Assembly: GCF_900116205.1 (NCBI RefSeq)
Contig: NZ_FOZS01000002.1
Location: 1,138,186 to 1,202,185, forward strand
From: Halostagnicola kamekurae
GTDB taxonomy: Archaea > Halobacteriota > Halobacteria > Halobacteriales > Natrialbaceae
Length of the DNA stretch: 64,000 nt
Direction of reading: 5' to 3'
Shown: positions 17,645-26,355 of the stretch, piece by piece
Layout of the letters: every line of letters begins with the position of its first letter
Numbering within the stretch: position 1 is the first letter of the stretch
Notes under the pieces: model-generated
Seen by the model: only the letters and a program-made list of their open reading frames with translations
What the model was told of the DNA's origin: nothing
The model's database searches: none
Made by a program: the position numbers and the translations under genes

Positions 17645-18505
17645 ATGTCACTGTCACGACACGGGTCCGGCTTCGAGGCGACCGCTCGGGCATACCTCTC
17701 GCAGGTCCACCCCGTGTTCATGTTGCCGCCCCTCGCCGCCGCCGTGTTCGGTGCGATCCTCGCCCGTGAAATCGATCCGGCGCTCGCGACGATCCACGTC
17801 GTCGCAATCTTCGCGGCCGTGTACACCGCCCACGTCAAAGACGGGTACGTCGATTTTCACGGGCGGGGCGAAGACGACGACCACCCGCTCACCGAGCGCG
17901 GGTGTCGCCTCGCGCTCGCGGCATCGACCGTCGTTTTCGTCGCGTGTTGTCTCCTTCTCTGGGCGCTGGTCGGACCGATCGCCGTCGCGCTCACTGCGCC
18001 GACGTGGGTAATCGCGTACCACCACGCGCCGCAACTCGATACGAATCCCGTGACGGCGACGACCGGATATCCCCTCGGGATCTCCCTCGCCATCCTCGGC
18101 GGCTTTTTCGTCCAGACCGGGACGCTCACCCCCGTCGTCGTCGCGTTCGCGCTCGTCTTCCTCACGCTGCTGTCGGGAATCAAAGTGATCGACGACTCGC
18201 AGGATTACGAGTACGACCGCTCGATCCGAAAACGAACCGTCGCCGTCGCGCTCGGTCCGGAACGAGCGACCGCCGTCGCGTACGGGCTGATACTGACGGC
18301 CCTGTTCGCCGTCGTCGGCTTCGCCGCCGTTCGGGTCTTCCCGCCGACCACGGTCCTCGCTTCGCTCGCGTTCGGTGTCGTCGCGCTCTTCGCTCGCCGA
18401 AGCGGACCGGAAATCGCGACCATGCTCCTCGTTCGAGGCTCCTACGTGTTCCTCGCCGTCCTCGTGGCCGCGGTCTGGTTCGAACCCCTCGCTTCGTTGC
18501 GGTGA
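17645..18505 (+). CDS. UbiA family prenyltransferase
   Basis: Integral membrane prenyltransferase of 286 residues with about eight or nine membrane segments. The first Asp-rich motif appears as HVKDGYVDFHGRGEDDDHP, and the second as IKVIDDSQDYEYDRSIRKRT; these bind magnesium and the prenyl diphosphate. Family members attach prenyl chains to quinones, ether lipids or heme. The first motif differs from the standard NDxxD, so the substrate may not be a classic one. The ATG at 17645 was chosen to begin just before the first hydrophilic-hydrophobic transition; the open frame begins at 17585. It follows the oxidase remnant. Confidence 0.82.
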   Translation: MSLSRHGSGFEATARAYLSQVHPVFMLPPLAAAVFGAILAREIDPALATIHVVAIFAAVYTAHVKDGYVDFHGRGEDDDHPLTERGCRLALAASTVVFVACCLLLWALVGPIAVALTAPTWVIAYHHAPQLDTNPVTATTGYPLGISLAILGGFFVQTGTLTPVVVAFALVFLTLLSGIKVIDDSQDYEYDRSIRKRTVAVALGPERATAVAYGLILTALFAVVGFAAVRVFPPTTVLASLAFGVVALFARRSGPEIATMLLVRGSYVFLAVLVAAVWFEPLASLR

Positions 18506-18517
18506 GCCCCGATCGCG

Positions 18518-18766
18518 CTAGAAGACCGTTATTAGGTACAGAATCCAGACCGTGACGTTCGTGAGACCGAACGCGGCGAACAGATACCCGATCCACGAAC
18601 GACTCATCAGGTCCGTCAGCTTGTAGCCGCTGTAGGTCGCGACGAGACCGACGATCGGAACGAACAGCGACCCGAGCGCGGAAATCACCGCACCCCAGAG
18701 GTGGGCCGGGTTCCGTTCGTTCGCCAGCTTCAGGTCGTCGACGATCGATGGGGTCGTGGAATTCAT
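18518..18766 (-). CDS. Small two-helix membrane protein
   Basis: Hypothetical protein of 82 residues. After a soluble N-terminus (MNSTTPSIVDDLKLANERNP) there are two or three hydrophobic segments (LWGAVISALGSLFVPIVGLVATY and WIGYLFAAFGLTNVTVWILYLITVF). It has no recognised domain. It converges with the UbiA gene and has a recognisable promoter with a palindromic operator-like site upstream. Confidence 0.7.
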   Translation of the reverse strand: MNSTTPSIVDDLKLANERNPAHLWGAVISALGSLFVPIVGLVATYSGYKLTDLMSRSWIGYLFAAFGLTNVTVWILYLITVF

Positions 18767-18795
18767 GGCTCTCGAGCGGTGCTACGGGCTAGATA

Positions 18796-18816
18796 CGTTT
18801 AAACTGACCGGTCAGT
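18796..18816 (-). promoter_or_regulatory. TATA box with adjacent perfect palindrome (TetR-operator-like)
   Basis: On the minus strand a TTTAAAC TATA element (18796-18802) lies about 30 bases before the ATG at 18766, giving a very short or leaderless message. Directly upstream, where TFB would bind, is the 14-base perfect palindrome ACTGACCGGTCAGT (18803-18816). Its core TGACCGGTCA has the form of a TetR-family operator, so a repressor there would block TFB/TBP. No TetR gene is adjacent. Confidence 0.55.
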
Positions 18817-18897
18817 CAGGATGTTGCGTTACCACAGCGAAGCGTACGTTCGCCAAATTTCGCCGCCAAATTCCGCACAAACCGACCTAGGTTTCGT

Positions 18898-20079
18898 TCA
18901 GGAGGCCGTCGAGACGATTTTGACGACGTCGCCCTCCTCGAGTTCGTGCGTGTCGGCGATTTCGCGGCTCGATTTCGCGTCGACGGCGTGGAGGTAACCG
19001 TCGCCGATGTCGGAGTGAACTGCGTACGCGAGATCGACAGGCGTCGAGCCGTCGGGTAACAAGAACGCGTCGGGCAACACGTTCCCGCTGCCGTCGGACC
19101 ACTTCGAGGCATCCTCGACGGGGTAGGCCGTGATGTACTCGAGCAGGTCGTAGACGGCGTAATCGAGGGCTTGCTGGACGCCGGTACCGTTCCAGTCGGC
19201 CATCGTCTCAGAGAGATCCGAGAGCGCGTCGCGCTGGGCGTCGCTCACGTCGTCGCCGATCTCGACCGTCTCGTCTCCGGGATCGTACGCCGCGAGTCCG
19301 GCGCCGGCCGCCCGTCTGAGCGCGAGTTCGCCCTCCGCGGTCGTCGGAACGACCGGCTTGTCGAGATCGAGCAAGCGCTCGACGTTCTCCTCGGGCGCGA
19401 TATCGATCTTGTTCGCCGCGACGACGATCGGTTTCGTGCGCCGGCGAACGTCTCGAGCGAGGGTTTCTCGGTGGTCGTCTGTCCACTGAATTGGATCGTC
19501 GGGGTACTCGAAGTCCCGAAGCGTGCGGGCGACGTCCGTCGGCGTCGCCCCGAATCCCGTGAGCATGTCGGCGAGCGCGTCGTCGATGTCGAAATCCGGC
19601 GACCGAGACTTCCGCTCGATCGACTCCCAGTTCCGATCGACGATGTCCGCCAGCCAGAGGTCCATCTCTTCTTCGACGAAGTCGATGTCCTCGAGCGGGT
19701 CGTGCGTGCCGATGTCGACGGGTTCGCCCTTCTCGTTGGTGGCGCCCGACGCGTCGACGACGTTGACGATGACGTCCGCGTTCGTCAGTTCGTCGAGGAA
19801 CTGATTGCCGAGTCCCTTGCCCTCGTGAGCCCCCGGAACCAGCCCGGCGACGTCGAGCAGTTCGATCGGGACGTACCGTTTGCCGTCCTCGCAGTCGTCG
19901 CTCGTACAGCGCTCCTCGCGCTCGAGACACGGGCAGTCGGTCCGAACGTAGCTCACGCCTCGGTTCGCGTCGATAGTCGTAAAGGGATAGTTGGCGACAT
20001 CGACTTCTGCCATGGTCGCCGCGGTGTAGAACGTGGACTTGCCGGCGTTTGGCTTTCCGGCAAGTGCGATCGAGAGCAT
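18898..20079 (-). CDS. Archaeal YchF/OBG-family GTPase (translation-associated)
   Basis: P-loop GTPase of 393 residues. G1 is GKPNAGKST at residues 8-16, the DVAGLVPGAHEGKGLG segment is G3 with its switch, and NKID is G4. The C-terminal TGS domain (FLLPDGSTPVDLAYAVHSDIG) is complete. A cysteine cluster (CPCLEREERC) lies near residue 50, as in archaeal members. The protein is thought to associate with ribosomes; the precise role is unsettled. ATG 20079 is chosen because G1 then begins at residue 8, as is usual. The upstream 296 bases to the divergent DUF2267 gene hold nothing I recognise. Confidence 0.9.
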   Translation of the reverse strand: MLSIALAGKPNAGKSTFYTAATMAEVDVANYPFTTIDANRGVSYVRTDCPCLEREERCTSDDCEDGKRYVPIELLDVAGLVPGAHEGKGLGNQFLDELTNADVIVNVVDASGATNEKGEPVDIGTHDPLEDIDFVEEEMDLWLADIVDRNWESIERKSRSPDFDIDDALADMLTGFGATPTDVARTLRDFEYPDDPIQWTDDHRETLARDVRRRTKPIVVAANKIDIAPEENVERLLDLDKPVVPTTAEGELALRRAAGAGLAAYDPGDETVEIGDDVSDAQRDALSDLSETMADWNGTGVQQALDYAVYDLLEYITAYPVEDASKWSDGSGNVLPDAFLLPDGSTPVDLAYAVHSDIGDGYLHAVDAKSSREIADTHELEEGDVVKIVSTAS

Positions 20080-20375
20080 ACCTACTCGTCGTTCGGTCCC
20101 GAAAACTGTCTTTCGGTTCAGGGAGTCTGGCGGCGCGGTTCTGGCCCCATCAATGTTCGGGTCTGGCGGTACTCGCCGCCCTGTCGACGGACCGCGCTCG
20201 ACCTGTGCTGTTCGACCGGCCTCGTTCGGCGTGACTCCCTCGTCGGACCGTACTCGACGTGTCCTTGTACGCCGATCGTGGCAAAACCGGGACAGCAGCC
20301 GCCCAGAATCCATCCACCGACATCCTTTCAGCTGAAGGCTTCGAACTCATCACCGCTGCGCGTGAACGCCCGCAC

Positions 20376-20786
20376 ATGCAGTACGAAGAATTCACCGGCG
20401 AGGTACAACACCGCGCTCAACTCGACTCTCGAGAGGACGCGCTGAGTATTTCGCGTGCGACGCTGACGACGCTGTCGGAGCGAATACAACCCGGCGAGGC
20501 GTCGAACCTCGCCGCTCAGTTACCCGACGAACTCGGCCGATTCCTCGAGCAGGTCGACGACGTAGAACGCTTCGACTACGACGAGTTCGTCGACCGCGTG
20601 GACGAACGCAACGAACTCGGCGAGGAGGATCCGTCGGAAGCGGCATTTCACGCGCAGGTCGTCATGGACGTTCTCGCAGAGGGGGTCGAAGCGGGTGCGC
20701 TCGAGGACGTTCGCATGCAACTCCCGCTCGAGGAGGGGTACGACGTGCTCTTCGAAATCGCCGAGAGCGAAGGATATCCCGCATAA
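20376..20786 (+). CDS. DUF2267 domain protein
   Basis: Acidic cytoplasmic protein of 136 residues with the DUF2267 pattern: MQYEEFTGEVQHRAQLDSRE at the N-terminus, then two related helical halves (LSERIQPGEASNLAAQLPDEL and LEDVRMQLPLEEGYDVLF). The domain resembles a tandem HEAT-like fold; its function is unknown. The start at ATG 20376 matches the family start. The gene is divergent from the YchF gene and convergent with the DCC-family oxidoreductase. Confidence 0.85.
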   Translation: MQYEEFTGEVQHRAQLDSREDALSISRATLTTLSERIQPGEASNLAAQLPDELGRFLEQVDDVERFDYDEFVDRVDERNELGEEDPSEAAFHAQVVMDVLAEGVEAGALEDVRMQLPLEEGYDVLFEIAESEGYPA

Positions 20787-20815
20787 CGGTCGTTTTCGGA
20801 AGACGTTACAGGCGC

Positions 20816-21238
20816 TCACTCGAGAAACCGCGCCTGCACGTTCCCGCTGGTTTCGGGTATCGCACACCGGTCTTTCTTCCCGAACCAGCGATAGCGCCGG
20901 TCAGCGACGAAATCGTACGCGAAATCGCGAAGCCGTTGCGGCAGGTACTGGAGCGGCCACAGGAGCCGGTAGACGCCGCCGAGCAACGTCGCGATTCGAA
21001 TAATGGCTCCCGACTTCACGTAGGAGTCCTCGCCCTCGATCAACACGACCGACTCGAGTTCGTCCGTCGGGAGGTCGTGCTCGGCGAGCAGGCGCTGGCC
21101 CGCGTCGGATTGCAGCGACGCGAAGTAAAATCGCTCCTCGGTATCTCGCGGGATGATGAACTGCACGAAGCCGTTACAGAGCGTACAGACGCCGTCGAAG
21201 AGTACGATCGGGCCGTCGTCCGGAATCTCCTCGCCCAT
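20816..21238 (-). CDS. Thiol-disulfide oxidoreductase, DCC family (DUF393)
   Basis: Protein of 140 residues with the family-defining motif FDGVCTLCNGFVQF near residues 14-27, giving a CxxC redox pair. The downstream YRLLWPLQYLPQRLRDFAYD and YRWFGKKDRC segments are typical of DCC proteins. The family is predicted to act as thioredoxin-like redox proteins; substrates are unknown. It lies 100 bases downstream of the wHTH-GNAT gene on the same strand and may be cotranscribed. Confidence 0.88.
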   Translation of the reverse strand: MGEEIPDDGPIVLFDGVCTLCNGFVQFIIPRDTEERFYFASLQSDAGQRLLAEHDLPTDELESVVLIEGEDSYVKSGAIIRIATLLGGVYRLLWPLQYLPQRLRDFAYDFVADRRYRWFGKKDRCAIPETSGNVQARFLE

Positions 21239-21338
21239 TGGATACCGTCTCTACGGCGCGTTCGTAATTCAGGCTTCCGGTCACGAACGCCGTCGCGAAC
21301 GCTCGAGCGACCTGTTGAACGCGACCTACGCCTACGGT

Positions 21339-22070
21339 CTACAGCTCGATCGCCATCATCACCTCGTCGGCGTACTCGCCGTCGAGTTTGTAGTGGTCCG
21401 CTCGGACGGCTTCGGTCTGCCAGCCCTGGGACTCGAGGAAGTCGATCGCCTCCTGGTTCACCGATGGAACGCTCTGGTAAACTTTTTCGTAGCCGTTGAC
21501 CCCGGCCCACTCGAGGCCTCGCGAGAGCAGATGCGCCCCCAGACCGTTGCCGCGGTACTCCTCGAGGACGCCGACGGTGAGCTCTGCGGTGTGGCTCAAC
21601 TTCTCGAGTTCGGGCGCGTTGAGGTGCACCCAGCCGACGACTTCACCGTCGACCGTCGCGACGAAGAACATCCGCGACTCGAGTTCGTTGTACCGGAGCA
21701 ACGCGTCCTCGCGGTCGATTTCGTCCGCGACGCTCTCGGCGACGATGTAGGTCTTCTCCTCGGCGACCCGCCGGATCGCGCCGACGATGCCGGACAGGTC
21801 CTCCTGTCTCGCCGGTCGTATCTGGAACTCGAACGCCTCGGTGGTGTACTCCTCTCGAGCGCCGCCGTCGATCGTCACCCTGAGCTTGCCAGCCTCCGAC
21901 TCGAGGCGGCCGTCACGTTTGAGGATGGCAACGTGATGGCGAAAGCCGCCCGGATCGATACCGAGGGCTCGGCGGACGCCCTCGGGATCGACGGCCCCCT
22001 TTCGCTCGACGTGTTCGTAGATTCGTTTTCGGTCGTCGTGGCCGAACTCGAGTTCTTCGCTGAAGGCCAT
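21339..22070 (-). CDS. Winged-helix / GNAT acetyltransferase fusion protein
   Basis: Two-domain protein of 243 residues. Residues 1-75 look like a winged helix (DPEGVRRALGIDPGGFRHHVAILKRDGRLES). Residues 80-243 are a GNAT acetyltransferase with the acetyl-CoA loop VGVLEEYRGNGLGAHLLSRGLEWA. Acetyl-CoA-dependent N-acetylation of a small molecule or protein is expected. The fusion could couple modification to DNA binding or simply contain a helical adaptor; no target is evident. Confidence 0.82.
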   Translation of the reverse strand: MAFSEELEFGHDDRKRIYEHVERKGAVDPEGVRRALGIDPGGFRHHVAILKRDGRLESEAGKLRVTIDGGAREEYTTEAFEFQIRPARQEDLSGIVGAIRRVAEEKTYIVAESVADEIDREDALLRYNELESRMFFVATVDGEVVGWVHLNAPELEKLSHTAELTVGVLEEYRGNGLGAHLLSRGLEWAGVNGYEKVYQSVPSVNQEAIDFLESQGWQTEAVRADHYKLDGEYADEVMMAIEL

Positions 22071-22244
22071 GGTATGCTAGTCCATCCCAAAATACTTAGT
22101 CCTTGGCTCCGAACGCGCGAGACTGTCCTGGCGGGTGCGTTCGTTTCGTACAGCGCCGGGAAGCGATCCGGCGCGCGAGCCAGCGGTCGGAACCGAGAGA
22201 TTGATACTCGAGTCCTCGAGAGCGAGTAGCGGTTCGAACGGAGT

Positions 22245-22748
22245 ATGATCGGCCTCGAAGTCGTCGGCGTCGGAACAGCGCTCGCGGTCACGATCGGCCT
22301 CGGACTGGTCGCCCACGAGTGGACTCACGCTCTGGTTTTGCGGCTCGGAAACGTCGAGTACGACGTGTCGTACTTCCCCGCGCGGTCGGGCGGCGTGATC
22401 GGCGCGCTCGCGAGCTATCCGTGGGCGGTGGTCGAACCGGTCGCGGCCGACGCCGACAGGACCTGGGTGCTCCGCCTCGCCGCGGTATCGCCGCTCGCGC
22501 TCTCGAGTCCGGTCTTCGTCCTCGCCGCGAGCGGGATCGTCCCAGCCGACGATCCGATCGTCGCGGGGATCGCGATCGGCGTCCTGGCCTGTGCGTTGCC
22601 GAGCCCGCAGGACTTCTCCGTGGCGTTCTACGCTCACCGCCGCGGCGGCAGTCGCTCGAGCGACCGACGAGAAAGACCAACCCGCGACGAGTCACCATCC
22701 GACGACGAGTCACCGCTCTGTGACGGGTCAGCAGCCCGCGACTCGTGA
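22245..22748 (+). CDS. Membrane metalloprotease-like protein with HExxH motif
   Basis: Protein of 167 residues with three or four membrane segments. The first helix contains HEWTH (residues 24-28, within VAHEWTHALVL), an HExxH zinc motif placed in a membrane helix as in site-2-type (M50-like) proteases. A later PSPQDF sequence could give the third, Asp ligand. The last 30 residues are a hydrophilic Asp/Glu/Ser-rich tail. Length and layout resemble DUF3267-like proteins. Proteolytic activity is inference from the motif only. Confidence 0.6.
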   Translation: MIGLEVVGVGTALAVTIGLGLVAHEWTHALVLRLGNVEYDVSYFPARSGGVIGALASYPWAVVEPVAADADRTWVLRLAAVSPLALSSPVFVLAASGIVPADDPIVAGIAIGVLACALPSPQDFSVAFYAHRRGGSRSSDRRERPTRDESPSDDESPLCDGSAARDS

Positions 22749-22783
22749 CCCCGCGACGAGACTACGCGCTCGAGAGACGCCGA

Positions 22784-23380
22784 TCACGATACTGACGGAA
22801 CCGTCTCGGAGCCGTCCCGTTTCGACCACCAGTGGCCGACGGCGACGGCGCCGACCGTCGCTAAGACGAGCAGGGCGAGTCCAGTCGAGGGCCCCACGCC
22901 GAACTCGTGGATACTCGCGCCCGTAAATACGACGCAGAGGAGGACCGCGACCCCGTATCGACGGGGCCACGGATCCGGCGTGGCGTCGACCGGATCGACC
23001 GCGAGGTAAGACTCGAGCTGTCGCGCTCGGCGACGCCGCTCGACGATGCCGCGATCCTTGTCGTACTCGACGATGCCGTGCTCGTCGAGTTTCGGGAGGT
23101 GGGTCTGGTACAGCGAAATGTAGACGCGCTGGCGATCCGAGGAGGAGAGTGACTCGACCGTCGTTTCCTCCTCCCAGGCGGCGACCTGTTCGGCGAGATC
23201 GCGCAGTTCGACCCGCCCGTCCGCTCGAGCCATGTATCGAACCACGTCGCGACGGCGGCTCGTCTGCAGGAGGTGAAACGCGTCGTCTTTCGCGATCGCC
23301 GTCGGTCGGTCCGTCGGCTCGGTCGACGAACCGGACTCGACCGACCGCCGTCGAAATTTGTTTTCGCCACCAACACCCAT
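22784..23380 (-). CDS. DUF7344-type winged-helix protein with two C-terminal membrane helices
   Basis: Protein of 198 residues. An N-terminal wHTH of the haloarchaeal DUF7344 kind spans about 30-115 (AFHLLQTSRRRDVVRYMAR, ISLYQTHLPKLDEHGIVEYDKDRG). Two hydrophobic helices follow (YGVAVLLCVVFTGASIHEFG and GLALLVLATVGAVAVGHWW). A membrane-tethered transcription regulator is the likely reading; its targets are unknown. The upstream 600 bases are mostly non-coding and AT-richer and probably hold its promoter. Confidence 0.78.
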   Translation of the reverse strand: MGVGGENKFRRRSVESGSSTEPTDRPTAIAKDDAFHLLQTSRRRDVVRYMARADGRVELRDLAEQVAAWEEETTVESLSSSDRQRVYISLYQTHLPKLDEHGIVEYDKDRGIVERRRRARQLESYLAVDPVDATPDPWPRRYGVAVLLCVVFTGASIHEFGVGPSTGLALLVLATVGAVAVGHWWSKRDGSETVPSVS

Positions 23381-23980
23381 TATTCGTGAACACTATTCTC
23401 ACCTCACATAAAACTGTGACATGTTGTCATACATCCGGGTCACAGACGACGATGCTCGAGAACACGCGACCGCCGTTTCCGACGCCGAAAAGACCCAGCG
23501 GGTCCGTCATCGGACCCGATCGGGCCCAGTAGGTGGCCACACAGCCACGAGTGGCCGTAAAACGCTGATTGAGCATGAGTGATCCACGGGGTACACAGGG
23601 GATGTACCCCTCGTCCGCGGCTGGGAACCGCGGTCCACCGGCACTCACAGGGATAGTCAGGAGCCGATTCGTCGCGTTCGATCGTCGGAACCACACCGAC
23701 ATCAGTACTGTGGTTCTATCCAATATTAAAGCTAACTATGGGCGCAATATCCAGATAGTTCGGAGTTAAAATGCAGAATACAGCCAGAAATGCCCCAGAA
23801 GTCCCACATACATCTAAATATATTGGTTCGAGGAAGGAAAGTTGCGCGAGTCACAACCCACTGGCTCGCCCGTCGTCGATCACTACTCGAACAACGGCGA
23901 TCAGTACCCGACAGACGTCGATCAAGACACGCCGGTCGATGAACTCCCGGGGATCGAATCGCGTCTCGAGTTGCCAATCG
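23381..23980. other. Intergenic stretch without a convincing gene
   Basis: This AT-richer stretch separates the DUF7344 gene from the next Bat-type regulator. An ATG frame at 23421-23582 could give a 53-residue peptide, and 23842-23990 on the plus strand has an acidic-looking frame running into the antisense of the regulator; neither has a recognised domain or clear start signals. TATA-like stretches occur near 23728 and 23818. No tRNA or repeat array was seen. Confidence 0.4.
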
Positions 23981-24640
23981 TCAGGAGTCCAGTCCAGTGG
24001 GAGCGATTCGGTTCGAGAGTTCGGCGCTCACGAGCGCCGAGTGACTTCGGCGCAACCGTTCGGAGAGCGCCTGGTGGGAGATGTCGAGTTCCGATGCCAG
24101 TTCCTCGAGCGTGACCTGTCGCGGAACGTCGAAGTAGCCGAGCTCGTGGGCTTTCACGATCGTCTCGTACTGCGTCTTCGTCAGCGGTGTCTGGCTGTCC
24201 GGCGAATCGTCCATCGGACTGACCCGCGTGACCCGGACGCCGAAGTCCTCCTCGTCGAACGCGGCGTGACACTCGGAGACGTCCGCTCGCTCGTGAAAGA
24301 GCAACTTGAGCGACCAGCGACCGTCCGCCCCGCTCGCCTCGAGGATCGCGCCGTCGTGCTCCGAGACGATCCGCTGGAACGTTTGGATTCCCTGGTTGAA
24401 CTCGAGGCGGACGACCCACCGCCCGTCGCTCGCGTCGTCCACCGACGCGACGATGTCGGCGGACGGGTCCGACTCGAGCGCCGATTCGATCTGCTCCCAG
24501 TCGGGTCCCGTGACGTACACGAGCGGCGGGCCGCCGCCGATCAGCCCGCTTATCAGAAACTCGAACGTCGGCACGCGATCGAACGTCTGTGCGAATCCGA
24601 GGTGCTCGGCCGGCACGTCGAGTTCGACCACTGTCGTCAT
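23981..24640 (-). CDS. Bat-type HTH_10 transcriptional regulator
   Basis: Regulator of 219 residues with an N-terminal bacterio-opsin-activator-like ligand/effector region (MTTVVELDVPAEHLGFAQTF at the start) and a C-terminal HTH_10 (TKTQYETIVKAHELGYFDVP, then LEELASELDISHQALSERLRR). It lacks PAS or GAF sensing domains, unlike the large Bat protein at 12.2 kb. ATG 24640 was preferred over an upstream in-frame ATG that adds the unusual MWWVWI. Regulated genes are unknown. Confidence 0.87.
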   Translation of the reverse strand: MTTVVELDVPAEHLGFAQTFDRVPTFEFLISGLIGGGPPLVYVTGPDWEQIESALESDPSADIVASVDDASDGRWVVRLEFNQGIQTFQRIVSEHDGAILEASGADGRWSLKLLFHERADVSECHAAFDEEDFGVRVTRVSPMDDSPDSQTPLTKTQYETIVKAHELGYFDVPRQVTLEELASELDISHQALSERLRRSHSALVSAELSNRIAPTGLDS

Positions 24641-24870
24641 GATCCACACCCACCACAAACACGTATAGACGCGTTGTGTTAGCGGTAGCCTTTCCCGCCT
24701 CCATCACCGGGAGACAGTCCCGTCGCCGTGAGGCTCACGGGTAGTTAGCAGTCGCGACCATCCCCGGTCTCCACCCGCTGAACTGATCACCCGACCGTCG
24801 GCCCTCGAGGGGCGAACATGCAAAAGCAAGCCCGCGGTATTTGTTCGGTCACGACGACTGTTCGGGTACG

Positions 24871-25293
24871 ATGTACGAGACGCTCTTGATCCCGACCGAC
24901 GGCAGCGAGGAGTCTCGCGCGGCGATCGATCACGGCATCGCGCTTGCCGAACGACTCGAGGCGACGGTGCACGCTCTCTCGATCGTTCCCGAGGGACCAC
25001 ACGGTGCCATGAAACGAGACGAGTTACGCGCAGAGCCACAGGAAGAAGCCCGCGAGGCCAACCGGCTCGTCGAGTCCGCCGCGGAAGACGGCGGCGTCGA
25101 CGTGACGAGCGAGGTTCGCGAGGGCGTCCCACAGGAGGCGATCCTCGAGTACGCAGGCGAAATCGGTGCGGATATGATCGTCCTCGGGACCGTCGGGCGG
25201 ACGGGGCTCGATCACGTACTGCTCGGCAGCGTCGCCGAAGAGATCGTCCGCAACTCGAGCGTTCCCGTCGTGACCGTCCAGCCCGCGGAGTAA
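24871..25293 (+). CDS. Universal stress protein (UspA family)
   Basis: Protein of 140 residues with the single-domain Usp fold: MYETLLIPTDGSEESRAAID at the start and the ATP-binding-type GTVGRTGLDHVLLGSVAEEI motif near the C-terminus, ending in VPVVTVQPAE. Such proteins bind ATP and act in general stress physiology. It starts at ATG 24871 and is probably transcribed alone. Confidence 0.93.
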   Translation: MYETLLIPTDGSEESRAAIDHGIALAERLEATVHALSIVPEGPHGAMKRDELRAEPQEEAREANRLVESAAEDGGVDVTSEVREGVPQEAILEYAGEIGADMIVLGTVGRTGLDHVLLGSVAEEIVRNSSVPVVTVQPAE

Positions 25294-25536
25294 GGCGGTC
25301 GACACCGGCGCGAATTGCGGTTTCTGGAAGGTTCTCATTACCCGGCTATCATGAGACGAACTGGCCATTCCGGCACACTCGTCTCCCCACCACCCGTCGC
25401 TTCGACGAGGTTGTTGCAATCACGCACAGTTATCGAATCGAGAATTTCGTCGCAAATAGCTAGTGAAACCTCGTATATCAATATCAAGCGAATGACGGGC
25501 GTCGGGTTATCCAGCTTCGAACCCGATACCTACGTG

Positions 25537-26196
25537 ATGCCATCTGAAAAAAGACTGTCCCGACGACGGATGATTCAGTATACAGGTGCCGCCGCAACGA
25601 CGGCGGTCATTGCGGGCTGTGGCGGTAGCGGCGGCGACGACGGCGACGGCGGTAATGGCGGTGACGGCGGCGATGGGGGCGGCGGCAACGGCGGTGAAAC
25701 CGACGTCTCCGCGTGGGAAGGCGTCGAAGAGATCGAACTCGAGGGCGTGACCTCGGGATGGGTCGGCATCGCACCCGATCCGATCGCCGACGAGGAGAAC
25801 CCGACGCTGGTCCTGTTCAACGGTCAGGAGTACACGATCACGTGGGAGAACGGCGACGGCCAGGAACACAACTTACAGATCCTCAACGGCGAGGGGGAGG
25901 TCGTCGACGATTACGAAACCGACCTCATCTCGAGCGAGGGCGAATCCGCGACGCTCGAGGGAGTTCAGGCCAGCGACGAGATGACGAACTACATCTGTGA
26001 ACCCCACCAAAACACGATGGACGGCGACATCCAGATCGAAGAAAACGGCGGCGGAGGCGACGGGGCGGGCAACGAATCCGAGGACGGCACTGGAAACGAA
26101 ACGGCTACTGGCAACGAATCCGAGACGGGAACCGGCAACGAGACTGGGAACGAAACCGACGGCGGAAACGAAACGAACGGAAACGAATCGGCGTAG
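25537..26196 (+). CDS. Halocyanin-like blue copper lipoprotein with sequon-rich tail
   Basis: Small extracellular electron carrier of 219 residues. The Tat signal has Arg9-Arg11 and a lipobox ending at Cys28 (IAGC), so it should be lipid-anchored outside the cell. A Gly/Asp linker leads to a plastocyanin-like domain with copper ligands His in GQEHNLQIL and Cys, His and Met in YICEPHQNTM. The last 40 residues hold seven N-E-S/T sequons in a Gly/Asn/Glu/Thr-rich tail, a probable heavily N-glycosylated stalk or coat. An in-frame ATG at 25492 is possible but would bury the Tat signal. Confidence 0.88.
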   Translation: MPSEKRLSRRRMIQYTGAAATTAVIAGCGGSGGDDGDGGNGGDGGDGGGGNGGETDVSAWEGVEEIELEGVTSGWVGIAPDPIADEENPTLVLFNGQEYTITWENGDGQEHNLQILNGEGEVVDDYETDLISSEGESATLEGVQASDEMTNYICEPHQNTMDGDIQIEENGGGGDGAGNESEDGTGNETATGNESETGTGNETGNETDGGNETNGNESA

Positions 26197-26355
26197 TCAC
26201 GAAAATCCGTTAGATACCGCCGACCGAAGCGCAGCGCCACTTTTTCGAGGTCACTCGGGAGCCACACCCGTCCGCGAGTAGCGAGCGGCCTTCGCGCGCG
26301 AGTGAATCGACGATCGAACGCAAGAATAAGGCGGGTTCAGCGTGACGGTTCGACG

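Noticed and set aside
23421..23582. 53-residue plus-strand frame after the DUF7344 gene
   Set aside because: The first half is acidic but the second half is basic, and no domain, TATA spacing or ribosome-binding site supports it.
25600..25710. GGCGGTGACGG-type direct repeats in the halocyanin gene as a repeat element
   Set aside because: They encode the Gly/Asp linker after the lipobox and are codon repeats within the gene, not a mobile or CRISPR repeat.
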